Assembly: GCA_947630205.1 (NCBI GenBank)
Contig: CANRGW010000024.1
Location: 1-12,670 of the forward strand
Direction of reading: 5' to 3'
Length of the DNA: 12,670 bases
Source: an uncultured Bacilli bacterium
GTDB taxonomy: Bacteria; Bacillota_I; Bacilli_A; RF39; UBA660
The notes under the pieces are model-generated. The model saw only the letters and a program-made list of their open reading frames with translations, made no database searches and was not told the DNA's origin. The translations under genes were made by a program, and so were the position numbers. This document shows positions 7,067-12,626 of this stretch, one piece after another (the first letter of the stretch is position 1; every line of letters begins with the position of its first letter).

Positions 7067-7095
7067 ATTATAACAAAAATAAGGATATTTATGAA
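7067..7095 (-). promoter_or_regulatory. Promoter of ylbL
   Basis: On the minus strand TTCATA (7095-7090, inside the ylbJ start), 17 nt, and a perfect TATAAT (7072-7067). Predicted transcription begins at 7060, the first G of GGTGAT, for an 11-nt leader. The -10 overlaps the ylbJ -10 on the other strand. Confidence 0.65.
7069..7074 (+). promoter_or_regulatory. -10 element of ylbJ promoter
   Basis: TATAAC lies 7 nt before AAGGAT (7081-7086), the ribosome binding site of the ATG at 7091, so the leader would be about 10 nt. I see no good -35 at 16-18 nt, so this direction is likely weaker or activator-dependent. It shares four bases with the ylbL -10. Confidence 0.45.
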
Positions 7096-8026
7096 GAAAA
7101 AATATATTAATTTAATAAGTTGTTGTTTTATTTTCTTTTTTTTATTTGAAATATTCATACATTCTAATAACATTGTAAAAAGTATTTATAAAAGTTCAAC
7201 TATTTGGTTTTACAATATAGTTCCAACAATTTTTCCTATCTATATTATTGTTGATTTACTTTTAAATTATAATGCTATTAATTACTTAAGTCAGTTATTT
7301 GGAAAATTTATGGAACGTTTTTTTAAAATGAAAAAAGAAACTTCTTTTGTTTTTTTACTTTCAATTATAAGTGGTTTTCCTAGTAATAGTAAATATTTAA
7401 AAAGTTTACTTGATAAGAAAATTATTAATCAAAAAGAAGCTATTAAACTGCTTACTTTTACCCATTTTGGAAATCCTTTATTTATTATAGAAAGTATTGG
7501 AGTAATATTCTTACATAATAAAACAATTGGTATTCTTATTTTAACCGTTCATTATTTAACAAATTTTATTATTGGTTTCTTTAATAGAAATTACTATGTT
7601 AATTTTGAAAATGAAAATAAATATCAAAGTAAAGAAAAAAACAGTTTTATAAACTGCTTAACCAATTCTATTTTTAATACTTTAAAAATTCTTTTTCTAC
7701 TTTATGGAATTATTACTTTTTTTATGATTATAACAACTATTTTAAAAGAAGTTTTACCTTTTAGTAATAATTTTACTAATATAATATGTGGTCTTTTAGA
7801 AATGACACAAGGTATTTATTATATATCTTATTCTAAAATACCTCTTCTTTTAAAAGCAACTTTTATTACTTTTTTTCTTTCTTTTGGAGGATTTAGTATT
7901 CATTTACAAGTATTTAGTATTTTAAAAGATTATAAATTACAATATAGCAATTATCTTTTAGCAAGAGTTATTCATGGAATTATTGCAAGTAGTTTAGTAT
8001 TTCTTATTTTATATTTTAAGTTATAG
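7091..8026 (+). CDS. ylbJ: YlbJ-like sporulation integral membrane protein
   Basis: The 311-aa protein is almost entirely hydrophobic, with roughly eight membrane helices. It carries the landmarks of the YlbJ/nucleoside-recognition (Gate) family: NIVPTIFPIYIIVDLLL near residue 42, SGFPSNSKYLKSLLDKKII near 94 (the SG-x-P turn) and EAIKLLTFTHFGNPLFIIESIG near 116, each at the expected place. In Bacillus subtilis YlbJ is made in the mother cell and is required for heat-resistant spores; it is probably a transporter, substrate not known to me. The ATG has AAGGAT 4 nt upstream. It diverges from ylbL and its last 11 bases overlap the end of the pseudopilin gene on the other strand, with no terminator visible between them. 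Together with the SpoVIF-like gene it hints at spore formation. Confidence 0.85.
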   Translation: MKKKYINLISCCFIFFFLFEIFIHSNNIVKSIYKSSTIWFYNIVPTIFPIYIIVDLLLNYNAINYLSQLFGKFMERFFKMKKETSFVFLLSIISGFPSNSKYLKSLLDKKIINQKEAIKLLTFTHFGNPLFIIESIGVIFLHNKTIGILILTVHYLTNFIIGFFNRNYYVNFENENKYQSKEKNSFINCLTNSIFNTLKILFLLYGIITFFMIITTILKEVLPFSNNFTNIICGLLEMTQGIYYISYSKIPLLLKATFITFFLSFGGFSIHLQVFSILKDYKLQYSNYLLARVIHGIIASSLVFLILYFKL

Positions 8027-8492
8027 CAAAATGTATTTTAAAAGTATAATCTATATTATTATGTTTAAAAACAATATCTAAAGCATAAATATTGTTATCT
8101 ATATCTTCTTTATAAACAATATCTTCTTTTTTAATAGATACTAGTCCTTCTTTAGCACCAGGTATTGTATAAGTAATTCCATCATAAACGATTGCTTGTT
8201 TATTATCATCTAAGACAACAATTAAAGGTATTTGATTACCATTACTAGTAATTAAACTATAATTCAATTCATCTATTTTAGTCATTTTAACAACTTTATC
8301 CGTTGCTTTTAAAATATCTTCATAAATTATTTTAGTAAGATTGTTTTTATAATCAGAAACTTCAGTTAAAGTCTCTTCATAAACTTTTTTATCACGATAT
8401 GTATAGGTAACATTAATAATAGTTGCCATGATAATTATTACTAAAGCAATTGTTAAAATAAGTTCAGTTGTTGTAAACCCTTTACTATTCAT
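8016..8492 (-). CDS. Type IV pilin/pseudopilin-like protein
   Basis: The 158-aa protein has a textbook prepilin N-terminus: a short leader MNSKG, then FTTTE followed by a hydrophobic helix (about residues 6-27). A prepilin peptidase would cut between G5 and F6 and methylate the new N-terminal Phe; E10 becomes Glu5 of the mature protein, the residue needed for assembly. The rest is a helical neck and a strand-rich head of about 120 residues with no Cys. It could be a ComG-type competence pseudopilin or part of another filament. No ATPase, platform protein, prepilin peptidase or further pilin is in this window, so it stands alone here. GAGGTG lies 5 nt upstream of the ATG, and the gene has its own promoter just after the enolase terminator. 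Confidence 0.82.
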   Translation of the reverse strand: MNSKGFTTTELILTIALVIIIMATIINVTYTYRDKKVYEETLTEVSDYKNNLTKIIYEDILKATDKVVKMTKIDELNYSLITSNGNQIPLIVVLDDNKQAIVYDGITYTIPGAKEGLVSIKKEDIVYKEDIDNNIYALDIVFKHNNIDYTFKIHFAIT

Positions 8493-8514
8493 ATAACACC
8501 TCGATTATAGAATA

Positions 8515-8543
8515 ATTATATAATAAGTTTTTAATTCTGTAAA
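8515..8543 (-). promoter_or_regulatory. Promoter of the pseudopilin gene
   Basis: On the minus strand TTTACA (8543-8538), 17 nt, TATAAT (8520-8515), giving a leader of about 16 nt. A second TATAAT (8509-8504) lies between it and the ATG but has no partner -35 and would leave almost no leader. Confidence 0.65.
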
Positions 8544-8551
8544 TCAAGAAG

Positions 8552-8591
8552 CAAAGAAAAAAGAAGAATTTTATTTTTCTAATTCCTCTTC
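8552..8591 (-). terminator. Intrinsic terminator of enolase
   Basis: On the minus strand GAAGAGGAATT (8591-8581) pairs with AATTCTTCTTT (8570-8560) in an 11-bp stem with two G-U pairs and a 10-nt loop that contains the TAA stop. A T-rich tail follows. The last codons of eno thus form half of the hairpin. Confidence 0.7.
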
Positions 8592-9797
8592 TATTCTTAT
8601 TAATTCATTATATTTACAAATACGGTCAGTTCTTGACATAGAACCAGTTTTAATTTGCCCTAAATCAAGACCTACAGCAAGACTTGCAATAGTTGTATCT
8701 TCTGTTTCACCGCTTCGATGTGAAATAATCGTTTTATAATTATTTTTCTTAGCAAGGGCAATTGTTTCTAAAGTTTCGGATATTGTTCCTATTTGATTAA
8801 CTTTAAGAAGAATAGCATTACCAGCATGATTATCAATTCCTTTTTGTAAACATTTAATATTTGTTACAAATAAATCATCACCAACTAATTGGATTTTATC
8901 TCCTAAACGTTTTGTAATTAAAGAAAAACCTTCCCAATCATTTTCATCAACTGGATCTTCAATAGAAATAATTGGATATTTTTGAATTAAATCTTCATAA
9001 TAAGAAATTAATTCTTCGGTTGTTAAACTTTTTCCTTCTCCTTTTAATTCATATTTTCCATTTTGATAAAATTCACTTGCCGCAACGTCAATTGCTAAAT
9101 TAACATCAAGACCTGGTTTATAACCTGCTTCTTTAATTGCCTCAACAATAAGTTCAAAACCTTCGGTATTATTTTTTAAATTAGGCGCAAAACCACCTTC
9201 ATCACCAACACTAGTAACATAACCTTTATTTTTTAAAACTTTCTTTAACGTATGGAAAACTTCGGCCCCAATTCGGATACGTTCTTTAATACTTGAAGCA
9301 TTAGGAACAATCATATATTCTTGAAAATCAAGATTATTATCAGCATGAGCCCCTCCATTAATAATATTCATCATTGGTCTTGGTAAAGTTGTACCATTTC
9401 CAACATATTTATAAAGAGGCATTCCTTTAGCATTAGCAGCAGCCTTTAAAGCAGCCATTGAAACTCCTAAAATAGCATTAGCACCTAAATTAGATTTGGT
9501 CTCTGTTCCATCAAGTTCAAGCATAGCTTTATCAAGTGCTTCTTGATCAAAAACATCCATTCCAATTACTAAATCACGAAGTTCTTTATTAACATGAGCA
9601 ACGGCTTTTAAAACGCCTTTTCCCATAAAACGAGTACCACCATCACGTAACTCTAAGGCTTCTCTTTCTCCCGTTGAGGCTCCACTTGGAACACTAGCAC
9701 GTCCCATTATCCCATTTTCAAGAATTACGTCAACTTCAACCGTAGGATTTCCTCTCGAATCTAAAATTTCTCTTCCAATAACATTTTGTATTTTCAT
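8571..9797 (-). CDS. eno: Enolase
   Basis: Enolase converts 2-phosphoglycerate to phosphoenolpyruvate in glycolysis. All active-site parts are visible: SGASTGEREALELRDG (residues 38-53), GGAHADNN (148-155), catalytic Glu200 in GDEGGFAP, magnesium ligands D237, E280 (SIEDP) and D307 (GDD), catalytic Lys332 in LLKVNQIGT, HRSGETEDT (360-368) and the C-terminal GQIKTGSMSRTDRICKYNELIRIEEEL. At 408 aa it is about 20 residues shorter than the Bacillus enzyme, with no lost motif. The ATG is fixed by AAAGGA and by the usual MKIQNVIGREILDSRGNPT start. It has its own promoter and terminator, so it is a single-gene unit. Many G/C-rich conserved codons make it stand out from its neighbours, normal for a highly expressed gene. 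Confidence 0.98.
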   Translation of the reverse strand: MKIQNVIGREILDSRGNPTVEVDVILENGIMGRASVPSGASTGEREALELRDGGTRFMGKGVLKAVAHVNKELRDLVIGMDVFDQEALDKAMLELDGTETKSNLGANAILGVSMAALKAAANAKGMPLYKYVGNGTTLPRPMMNIINGGAHADNNLDFQEYMIVPNASSIKERIRIGAEVFHTLKKVLKNKGYVTSVGDEGGFAPNLKNNTEGFELIVEAIKEAGYKPGLDVNLAIDVAASEFYQNGKYELKGEGKSLTTEELISYYEDLIQKYPIISIEDPVDENDWEGFSLITKRLGDKIQLVGDDLFVTNIKCLQKGIDNHAGNAILLKVNQIGTISETLETIALAKKNNYKTIISHRSGETEDTTIASLAVGLDLGQIKTGSMSRTDRICKYNELIRIEEELEK

Positions 9798-9823
9798 ATC
9801 TTTATCCTTTCATTTACTTAATT

Positions 9824-9832
9824 AGTATAGCA
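9824..9832 (-). promoter_or_regulatory. Extended -10 promoter of eno
   Basis: The minus strand reads TGCTATACT (9832-9824), an extended -10. No good -35 lies at 17 nt, which extended -10 promoters can tolerate. The leader would be about 20 nt, carrying AAAGGA 8 nt before the ATG. No hairpin terminator is visible between the DUF1653 gene and this promoter. Confidence 0.55.
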
Positions 9833-9867
9833 TATTTATTATTTTTTTAGTATTTTTTTCAACTATT

Positions 9868-10113
9868 TTACTTATTTTTAACACTCTTTATTTCTTGAAG
9901 TTCAAACCGATATTTTTGTTTTACATCAGGATATTTATTAGTATCAACTAACGATAAAAACATATCTTTTGGTCTTGCATATAATTGACAATCTTCATAA
10001 AGTCCACGATAAAGCACTAACTCTTCTTTGGTTTCAGAATGAATTGCTATATCAACAACTATATAATAATCCCCTTTAAAATGTTTATAAATACGATTTT
10101 TAATTACTTCCAT
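9868..10113 (-). CDS. DUF1653 family protein
   Basis: The small soluble protein (81 aa) matches the DUF1653 pattern: IYKHFKGDYYIVVDIAIHSETKEELVLYRGLY (residues 8-39) followed by LYARPKDMFLSLVD (45-58). This family is a compact beta-rich domain of unknown function, often a stand-alone protein. Its ATG (10111-10113) lies inside the end of murD, an overlap of 14 nt in another frame, with GGAG (10124-10127) about 10 nt upstream, so it is co-transcribed and probably translationally coupled with murD. No role in cell-wall synthesis is known to me for this family, and the link may be incidental. Gene and family are firm; function is unknown. Confidence 0.88.
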   Translation of the reverse strand: MEVIKNRIYKHFKGDYYIVVDIAIHSETKEELVLYRGLYEDCQLYARPKDMFLSLVDTNKYPDVKQKYRFELQEIKSVKNK

Positions 10114-11455
10114 TTTTTAAATTCTCCACATACTTTTTAAATTCGTCCCCTCTTTCTTCACATTCTTTATATTGATCCCAAGAAGCAGAAGCAGGACTTA
10201 ATAAAATTATATCATTTTCTTCTGAGACTAGAAAAGCCTTTTCAAATCCTTCTTTTAAATGCTCATAGATATAAGTTGGTATCTTTAAACTATCTCCTAG
10301 TTCCTTTACTCTTTCTCTACATTCCCCAATTCCAATAATTGCTCGAACATTTTTAAGAAAAGGTATTAATTCTTCAAATTTTTGTCCGCGTTCAAGACCC
10401 CCTAAAAATAAAACAATTTTATCATTAGGAAATGACTTTAAAGCAATCTCTGTACATTTTATATTAGTAGCCTCTGTATCATTGTAAAAATAACGTTTTT
10501 GAACAACATCAACTAACTCTAAACGATGAGTAACACCTTTAAATTCTTTTAAAACTTTTCTAATTAAAGAAGTTGATACTCCCATTAGTTTAGCAATCGT
10601 TATAGCAATTAAGGCATTTTCTACATTATGGTCTCCTTTAATTAACATTTCATTACGATTTATAATTAATTCATCTTTATAGTATAAATTATCATCTTTT
10701 AAATAAGCATCGGCTTTTTGCTTACTACTAAAATACTTTTTTTGACTTAAGATATTTTTAGTATTTTCTAAACTATCAATGTTTTCTAAATTTAAAATAG
10801 CAATATCAGAAGCATCTTGATTTTGAAATAACTTTACTTTTACTTTTTTATAAGTTTCATAGTCACCAAAAAAATCAATATGAGCAGGACTTAAATTAGT
10901 TAAAGCAGCAATATGAGGCTTAAAAGTTTTTAAATTAGCTAATTGTTGACAAGATATTTCTGTAACTAAAATATCATTTTCTTTTATTTTATCTAAAATA
11001 CTACATAAAGGATAACCTATATTTCCAGCTAAATAGGTATTATCATAAGCACTTTTTAATAAAGTATAAACAAGCGTTGTTGTAGTTGTTTTACCATTAG
11101 TCCCTGTAATTGAAATTATTTTAACATTCTGAGGTAACATTTGATAAGCAAATTCTACTTCATTTATAACAGGAATATCTAATTCTTTAGCCTTTATTAT
11201 ATATTCATGATCATTTCTAATACCAGGATTTTTTATAACAAAATCAAAAGTATTATCAAGTAAATTATCAGGATGGGAACCAAAAATAGTTGTAACACCA
11301 AGATTTTTTAATTCTTGAAGTTCTCTTTTATCTATCTTTTTTTCTTCTTTACTATCATTTACTGTAACTTTACAATTTAATTTTACAAGTTGTTTACAAC
11401 AAGCAAACCCACTTCTTGCTAATCCTAAAACTAATATTTTTTTATTTTGAAACAT
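10100..11455 (-). CDS. murD: UDP-N-acetylmuramoyl-L-alanine--D-glutamate ligase MurD
   Basis: MurD adds D-glutamate to UDP-MurNAc-L-Ala in the cytoplasmic stage of peptidoglycan synthesis. The N-terminal UDP-binding domain starts LVLGLARSGFACCKQL (residues 8-23). The ATP loop is GTNGKTTTT (118-126), followed by NLSPAHIDFFGDYETYKKVK (187-206), which should carry the metal-binding His192 and the carbamylated Lys, then GVTHRLE (307-313), NDTEATN (325-331), GGLERG (352-357) and LLSPASASWDQYKECEERGDEF (418-439). Length (451 aa) is normal. Two departures stand out: the usual DSKATN is DTEATN, with Glu328 where Lys is customary, and the common D in GGxDRG is Glu. The start has AGGTGAT and a 9-nt predicted leader. 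No other mur or division genes are adjacent, so it lies outside a dcw cluster. Confidence 0.95.
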   Translation of the reverse strand: MFQNKKILVLGLARSGFACCKQLVKLNCKVTVNDSKEEKKIDKRELQELKNLGVTTIFGSHPDNLLDNTFDFVIKNPGIRNDHEYIIKAKELDIPVINEVEFAYQMLPQNVKIISITGTNGKTTTTTLVYTLLKSAYDNTYLAGNIGYPLCSILDKIKENDILVTEISCQQLANLKTFKPHIAALTNLSPAHIDFFGDYETYKKVKVKLFQNQDASDIAILNLENIDSLENTKNILSQKKYFSSKQKADAYLKDDNLYYKDELIINRNEMLIKGDHNVENALIAITIAKLMGVSTSLIRKVLKEFKGVTHRLELVDVVQKRYFYNDTEATNIKCTEIALKSFPNDKIVLFLGGLERGQKFEELIPFLKNVRAIIGIGECRERVKELGDSLKIPTYIYEHLKEGFEKAFLVSEENDIILLSPASASWDQYKECEERGDEFKKYVENLKNGSN

Positions 11456-11472
11456 TTTATCACCTATTTATA

Positions 11473-11501
11473 ATTATATTATTAAGTAAAAAAAAAGTAA
11501 A
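11473..11501 (-). promoter_or_regulatory. Promoter of murD-DUF1653
   Basis: On the minus strand TTTACT (11501-11496), 17 nt including a run of T, and a perfect TATAAT (11478-11473). The predicted start is within one or two bases of GGTGAT (11464-11459), three bases before the ATG, so the leader is about 9 nt. Its -35 is only 4 bp from the rdgB -35. Confidence 0.65.
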
Positions 11502-11505
11502 CTGT

Positions 11506-11534
11506 TTGACTTAAAGATTATCTTAAACTATAAT
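11506..11534 (+). promoter_or_regulatory. Promoter of rdgB
   Basis: TTGACT (11506-11511), 17 nt, TATAAT (11529-11534): the best consensus promoter in the window. The predicted start at 11541 is the first base of GGTGATC, giving a 9-nt leader before the ATG at 11550. Confidence 0.75.
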
Positions 11535-11549
11535 GAATTTGGTGATCTT

Positions 11550-12128
11550 ATGCTATTTGCAAGTAATAATTTAGGAAAAGTTGAAGATATTAAAGAAATT
11601 TTAAAAATAAATATTAAATCTTTAAAAGATATTGATGAAGAAATTAATATTGATGAAAATAAAAATACTTTTAAAGCAAATGCTATTTTGAAAGCGAAAG
11701 AAGTTTATAAAAAAACAGGTATTCCTACTCTAGCAGATGATAGTGGCCTAGAAATTGTTGCTTTAAATGGGTTCCCCGGTGTTTTAACTAATCGTTTTCT
11801 TGGGGAAAATAAAAGTGACCATGAACGTAATCAAGTTATTATAGATATTATGAAAAAGAAAAAAAATAGAAGTTGTTATTTTACTTGTAGTATGGCTTAT
11901 TATGATGGTATAAATTTAATTGTAAGTGAATATCGTTTAAAAGGAGAAATAGCAGAAACGGAACATATTAACAATGGATTTGGTTTTGATAGTATTTTTC
12001 TTTATAAAGGAATTTATTTATCTGATATGACGATTGAAGAAAAAAATGCAATAAGTCCAAGAAGAAATGCTTTAATTAAATTAATGAATAAGAAAAAATT
12101 TCAAAAAAATGTTGATTTAATGCAGTAA
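11550..12128 (+). CDS. rdgB: Non-canonical purine NTP pyrophosphatase, RdgB/HAM1 family
   Basis: RdgB hydrolyses ITP, dITP and XTP to the monophosphate and so keeps deaminated purines out of DNA and RNA. The protein (192 aa) shows the family order: FASNNLGKVEDIKEIL (residues 3-18), FKANAILKAKEV (41-52), LADDSGLEI (61-69) with the catalytic Asp pair, NGFPGVLTNRFLGE (73-86), GEIAETEHINNGFGFDSIF (132-150) and the EEKN-IS element (163-169). Three positions deviate: the usual SHR that holds the base reads SPRR (169-172), GFGYDPIF is GFGFDSIF, and the SAR of the substrate loop is TNR. The first two might shift specificity. It starts at a good ribosome binding site, and a tRNA promoter lies inside its last codons. 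Family call is firm, precise substrate less so. Confidence 0.92.
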   Translation: MLFASNNLGKVEDIKEILKINIKSLKDIDEEINIDENKNTFKANAILKAKEVYKKTGIPTLADDSGLEIVALNGFPGVLTNRFLGENKSDHERNQVIIDIMKKKKNRSCYFTCSMAYYDGINLIVSEYRLKGEIAETEHINNGFGFDSIFLYKGIYLSDMTIEEKNAISPRRNALIKLMNKKKFQKNVDLMQ

Positions 12129-12140
12129 TTATGTTATTAT
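12112..12140 (+). promoter_or_regulatory. Promoter of the tRNA pair
   Basis: TTGATT (12112-12117, inside rdgB), 17 nt, TATTAT (12135-12140) with TG one base upstream (extended -10). The predicted start is near 12147, about 11 nt before the first tRNA. Confidence 0.6.
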
Positions 12141-12157
12141 AAATCAGTAAATGTTTT

Positions 12158-12234
12158 GGACCCTTAGCTCAGTTGGTTAGAGCAATCGGCTCATAACCGA
12201 TCGGTCATAGGTTCGAGTCCTATAGGGTCCACCA
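12158..12234 (+). tRNA. tRNA with CAU anticodon, probably tRNA-Ile2 (lysidine-modified)
   Basis: A complete cloverleaf with encoded CCA: acceptor GGACCCT (12158-12164) pairs with AGGGTCC (12224-12230), the D arm has AGCTCAGTTGGTTAGAGC, the anticodon stem is ATCGG/CCGAT with loop CTCATAA and anticodon CAT (12192-12194), and the T arm has GGTTCGAGTCC. The anticodon alone would say Met. Initiator tRNA is excluded because position 1 pairs with 72 and the anticodon stem lacks three G-C pairs. The GGACC start and CTCATAACC loop match what I remember of Bacillus and Mycoplasma tRNA-Ile(CAU), whose C34 becomes lysidine and reads AUA, and differ from their elongator Met tRNA. The gene is firm; the Ile2 identity is inference. 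Confidence 0.93.
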
Positions 12235-12242
12235 ACATTTAT

Positions 12243-12325
12243 GCGGGTATGGCGGAACTGGCAGACGCGCTAGTCTTAGGAACTAGTTCTTCGGAGTGCA
12301 GGTTCGATTCCTGTTACCCGCACCA
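12243..12325 (+). tRNA. tRNA-Leu (UAG anticodon)
   Basis: Acceptor GCGGGTA (12243-12249) pairs with TACCCGC (12315-12321), followed by A and an encoded CCA. The anticodon stem is CTAGT/ACTAG with loop CTTAGGA, so the anticodon is TAG (12277-12279), which reads CUN leucine codons. A short extra arm (CT-TCGG-AG) and a regular T arm (GGTTCGATTCC) complete a class II tRNA. It follows the CAU tRNA by 8 nt and is surely co-transcribed. Confidence 0.96.
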
Positions 12326-12336
12326 ATGACGTTTCT

Positions 12337-12353
12337 GTTCGAACTATTCGAAC
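12337..12353 (+). repeat. Perfect 7-bp inverted repeat downstream of tRNA-Leu
   Basis: GTTCGAA (12337-12343) and TTCGAAC (12347-12353) form a perfect stem with a 3-nt loop. It lies between the tRNA and its terminator. GTTCGA is also the T-loop sequence of both tRNAs, so this could be a processing hairpin or a relic of a tRNA end. Confidence 0.5.
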
Positions 12354-12363
12354 TTTGATATAG

Positions 12364-12387
12364 AGAACTTGCAAAAAGTTCTTTTTT
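12364..12387 (+). terminator. Intrinsic terminator of the tRNA operon
   Basis: AGAACTT (12364-12370) and AAGTTCT (12376-12382) form a 7-bp stem with a 5-nt loop, followed by further T to 12387. The -35 of the next promoter (12369-12374) overlaps the hairpin. Confidence 0.8.
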
Positions 12388-12397
12388 ATGTTATGAT
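12369..12397 (+). promoter_or_regulatory. Promoter of the candidate antitoxin RNA
   Basis: TTGCAA (12369-12374), 17 nt, TATGAT (12392-12397) with an extended TG at 12389-12390. The predicted start is near 12404. The -35 lies within the tRNA terminator hairpin. Confidence 0.55.
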
Positions 12398-12425
12398 GAA
12401 TATGTCAAGGAAACTTGCATAAAAT

Positions 12426-12468
12426 AAAAAAGGGAAATACTTAACTTTTGCATGTTGAGTACTTACCC
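12426..12468 (-). terminator. Terminator of the toxin mRNA
   Basis: On the minus strand GGGTAAGTACTCAAC (12468-12454) pairs with GTTAAGTATTTCCC (12445-12432) around an 8-nt loop, with one mismatch, one bulge and one G-U pair. It is followed directly by TTTTTT (12431-12426) and more T-rich sequence. The U-run is on this strand only, so it ends the leftward transcript. Confidence 0.65.
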
Positions 12469-12480
12469 TAACAAGAGTTT

Positions 12481-12516
12481 GTACTTAATCTATTGCAGAT
12501 TGAGTACTATTTTTTT
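12481..12516 (+). terminator. Terminator of the candidate antitoxin RNA
   Basis: GTACTTAATC (12481-12490) and GATTGAGTAC (12498-12507) form a 10-bp stem with one G-U pair and a 7-nt loop, followed after TA by seven T (12510-12516). There is no U-run on the other strand, so it works rightward. Confidence 0.75.
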
Positions 12517-12596
12517 ATACATAGAATCATTAAAGAGACTATTAATAAAATGATAATTAATATTAGAAATGAGATTAATAAATCTTTTCTCTTCAT
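12507..12596 (-). CDS. 29-aa hydrophobic peptide, candidate type I toxin
   Basis: A short reading frame runs leftward from an ATG (12594-12596) to TAG (12507-12509). The peptide begins MKRKDLLISF, continues with an unbroken hydrophobic stretch of Leu, Ile, Val and Ser (about residues 6-26), and ends CIKK. A single membrane helix with basic ends is the form of TxpA, BsrG, Fst, Ldr and Ibs toxins. A strong AAGGAGG (12607-12613) lies 10 nt upstream. A terminator for this strand follows, and a structured antisense RNA gene overlaps the 3' end. The ribosome binding site can be hidden in a hairpin (12608-12624). I cannot assign it to a named toxin family. The coding potential is credible because ribosome binding site, membrane helix and RNA signals all agree; toxicity is inference. 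Confidence 0.6.
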   Translation of the reverse strand: MKRKDLLISFLILIIILLIVSLMILCIKK

Positions 12597-12606
12597 AAAT
12601 ATCAAG

Positions 12607-12624
12607 CCTCCTTCCCATAAGAAG
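12607..12624 (-). promoter_or_regulatory. Ribosome-binding-site hairpin of the toxin mRNA
   Basis: In the toxin transcript CTTCTT (12624-12619) can pair with AAGGAG (12613-12608) over a 5-nt loop, 6 bp with one G-U, covering most of AAGGAGG. Such SD hiding is common in type I toxin mRNAs. The stem is modest, so it may only delay translation. Confidence 0.5.
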
Positions 12625-12626
12625 TT

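Larger units (their letters stand above)
12404..12516 (+). ncRNA. Candidate antisense antitoxin RNA, type I toxin-antitoxin
   Basis: A transcript of about 113 nt is predicted between a promoter and an intrinsic terminator, with no ORF of note. It would hold three hairpins: CAAG-GAAA-CTTG with a GNRA-type loop (12406-12417), an A-rich linker, a long imperfect stem from GGGAAATACTTAAC (12432-12445) with its partner (12454-12468), and the terminator stem (12481-12507). It runs toward the 29-codon toxin-like gene on the other strand and would be fully complementary to about 90 nt of that mRNA's 3' end, including the stop codon. This is the layout of txpA/RatA and bsrG/SR4 in Bacillus, where the antisense RNA blocks or destroys the toxin mRNA. 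Existence of the RNA and its function are inferred from sequence signals alone. Confidence 0.5.

Noticed and set aside
12158..12325. tRNA genes as part of an integrated element with attachment sites
   Set aside because: No integrase and no long repeat of either tRNA 3' end is present in the window, so no att site can be claimed.
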